From Lentisphaerota bacterium (GTDB lineage: Bacteria; Verrucomicrobiota; Kiritimatiellia; JAAZAB01), in NCBI GenBank assembly GCA_016199105.1, contig JACQHI010000016.1, forward strand, positions 1-6,372: a DNA stretch of 6,372 nt, in the 5' to 3' direction. Under the pieces are notes generated by a model, which saw nothing but the letters and a program-made list of their open reading frames with translations, ran no database searches and was not told where the DNA came from. The first letter of the stretch is position 1. The number at the start of each line of letters is the position of its first letter. The translations under genes were made by a program, and so were the position numbers. Shown here piece by piece: positions 4,806 through 6,372 of this stretch.

Positions 4806-6372
4806 ATGAGCCGTTGGCTATGTGCCGGTTTGTTCTGGATGCTGGCGATTTCGCCGGCGCGGGCCGAAGGCGCTTCCGCTTTTCTGGAGGCGGTCAAGGG
4901 CGGCGATAAGAGCAAGGTCGTCTCCTATCTCAAGATGGATGCCAGCCTGGTGAGCACACGGGGCGGAGAAGGCGAGACGCCCCTGCACTGGGCGTCCATC
5001 AAGGGATACCGCGACGTGGCCATCCTCCTGATCGAAAAAGGGGCCGATGTGGACGCTCGCGATCGTTCGCTCGACGGGACTCCGCTCCATTGGGCGGCGA
5101 TCAAGGGCCGCCGCGATATGGTCGAACTCCTCCTGGACCGCGGCGCCAACATCGGCGCCGTTACCCGCGAAGGGTGGACCCCCTTGCATGTGGCGATGTA
5201 TCAAGGCCATCGGGATGTGGCCGAGCTCCTGATATCCAAGCGCGCCAATGTGGAGGCCCGGGATAAGGAAGGCCTGACCCCCCTGCAGGTGGCGGAACAG
5301 AACCGGCAAGACATGAACGACTTGCTGCAGGCAAAGGAAAAACGCCCCGCCAAGGGCGGCCGGGCGGAAAAGGCCGACCATCGAAACGCCGAGCCCGTTT
5401 CCACCCCCAAATCCGGCGTGGATACGGCCCGTCTGGAAGCCCTGCAGAAACAGATGGCCGACCTCGAAGACCGGCTCAAGCAGGGGGAAGAGCAGCTTCG
5501 CATCAAGGAGCAGACGATCAAGGGATTGAGCGGCGTGTTGGCCTCATCGGAAAAGCAGTCGGAGGAGATGAAACAAAAGCTCGGCGAGATTCAGGCGGAA
5601 CGGGCGGGCCTTCAGAAAAACGTCGCCGATCTTCAGACCCGCGCGAAAGCGCTGGAGACGGAGGTGGCGGATGCCGGACGGAAGCTCGAACAGGCCCGGA
5701 CCTCCGCCCAGGAGGAACTCGTCCGGCTCAAAGCGCAGGTCTCGGAGCAGGAGGCGCGGGCGAAAACGCAGCTCGGCGTCAATGAAGCCTTGCAGAAGGA
5801 GCTCGACAAAACCCGGAAGGTCATCGGGGAGCTCGAAAGCCGGGTCAGCCGGGATGAATTCCAGGCGGTCCAGAAGAAACTGGCCGAGGCGCAACGGCAA
5901 GCAGCCGAGATGGAGGGGCGTTTGTCGGAGGTCGAGGAACTGGCCCAACAGGGCGAGGACGCCCAGGTGGAAGTCCGGAACGTGAAGGAGTTGTTGTCGG
6001 CGCGGGATCAGCGGGTCGCGAGCTTGAAGGAGGAAAAGGACGCTCTCGTCAGGGCCCTGGCCGATGCGCGACAATCGAATGCGGATCGGGAAGCCCGCTT
6101 CACCCAGGACAGGGAAAGCCGTCTGAAAGAGCACGAGGAAAGTCTCGGAAAATTGCGGGATCAATTGGCGCAGGCTGAGCGTAAAAACGCCGAATTGACG
6201 AACACCCTGAAAAACATGGATGCCCTGAAGGGGGAATTGGAGCATGCCCAACAGGAGCTGGAGCGGGTGATGGCCCAGTCCCAGGCCCAGGCGAAGGCGC
6301 AAGCGGAAAAGGACAAGGAGGCGGAGAAACTGGCGCGCGAGACCGAGGCGGCGCGCCAGGAGCTGCCGGCCG
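4806..6372 (+). CDS. Exported ankyrin/coiled-coil protein, paralogue of the upstream gene (partial at right edge)
   Basis: This is 522 complete codons with no stop before the edge. Residues 1-20 (MSRWLCAGLFWMLAISPARA) form a classic short signal peptide with A-R-A cleavage. Residues 25-177 are five ankyrin repeats, the first a cap (AFLEAVKGGD), with TPLHWASIKGYRDV, TPLHWAAIKGRRDM, TPLHVAMYQGHRDV and LTPLQVA. They align throughout to the N-terminal ankyrin domain of the upstream protein, including GYRD, VELLLDRGA and YQGHR, so the genes are tandem paralogues. A basic/proline linker (178-205) leads to a charged coiled coil from about 206 that is free of proline for about 319 residues and, unlike its neighbour, shows no long internal duplication. 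The mature part seen has no cysteine. Its start is set by GGAGG at 4794-4798. Function is unknown; a protein-binding head on an extracytoplasmic rod is inferred. By analogy with the neighbour, a C-terminal ankyrin block may follow beyond the edge. Confidence 0.92.
   Translation, partial: MSRWLCAGLFWMLAISPARAEGASAFLEAVKGGDKSKVVSYLKMDASLVSTRGGEGETPLHWASIKGYRDVAILLIEKGADVDARDRSLDGTPLHWAAIKGRRDMVELLLDRGANIGAVTREGWTPLHVAMYQGHRDVAELLISKRANVEARDKEGLTPLQVAEQNRQDMNDLLQAKEKRPAKGGRAEKADHRNAEPVSTPKSGVDTARLEALQKQMADLEDRLKQGEEQLRIKEQTIKGLSGVLASSEKQSEEMKQKLGEIQAERAGLQKNVADLQTRAKALETEVADAGRKLEQARTSAQEELVRLKAQVSEQEARAKTQLGVNEALQKELDKTRKVIGELESRVSRDEFQAVQKKLAEAQRQAAEMEGRLSEVEELAQQGEDAQVEVRNVKELLSARDQRVASLKEEKDALVRALADARQSNADREARFTQDRESRLKEHEESLGKLRDQLAQAERKNAELTNTLKNMDALKGELEHAQQELERVMAQSQAQAKAQAEKDKEAEKLARETEAARQELPA

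Noticed and set aside
1..6372. CRISPR array, tRNA/rRNA, insertion sequence or phage genes
   Set aside because: No regularly spaced identical short repeats, RNA gene signatures, transposase motifs or terminal inverted repeats were seen. The repeats in 1693-3486 are in-frame coding repeats.

Overview
The window is GC-rich (roughly 60% by eye) and entirely bacterial in style: tightly packed genes, a Shine-Dalgarno site, Sec-type signal peptides and no introns. It holds three protein genes. A Gfo/Idh/MocA-type oxidoreductase beside exported proteins with 'TPLHWAA'-type ankyrin repeats and huge Ala/Glu/Lys-rich coiled coils recalls the PVC group (Planctomycetota, Verrucomicrobiota, Lentisphaerota) or neighbouring phyla such as Hydrogenedentota. 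This placement is inference from style only; there is no rRNA or phylogenetic marker here.

Layout. Positions 1-259 (minus strand) are the first 86 codons of an NAD(P)-dependent Gfo/Idh/MocA-type oxidoreductase, cut by the left edge. Positions 260-435 are a divergent promoter region with one reasonable leftward and one weaker rightward sigma70-like promoter, and two short palindromes between them. Positions 436-4770 (plus strand) encode a 1444-residue exported protein with an unusual dumbbell plan: signal peptide, five ankyrin repeats, about 1000 residues of coiled coil, an Ala/Pro-rich linker, then five more ankyrin repeats. A 35-bp gap with a strong ribosome binding site leads to positions 4806-6372, the first 522 codons of a paralogue (signal peptide, five ankyrin repeats, coiled coil) that runs off the right edge.

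The two ankyrin/coiled-coil genes look like a tandem duplication forming one operon. In the first, the rod has grown by internal duplication: four imperfect units of about 138-157 residues lie between positions 1969 and about 3486. Two of them share a sharply bounded tract of 170 bp that differs at only four silent positions, which points to recent duplication or gene conversion.

How the genes work together can only be guessed. The two exported proteins could form a paired or hetero-oligomeric rod with protein-binding ankyrin heads in the periplasm or on the cell surface. The oxidoreductase is divergent and may be unrelated. The functions of the two ankyrin/coiled-coil proteins are not recognised from any characterised family.
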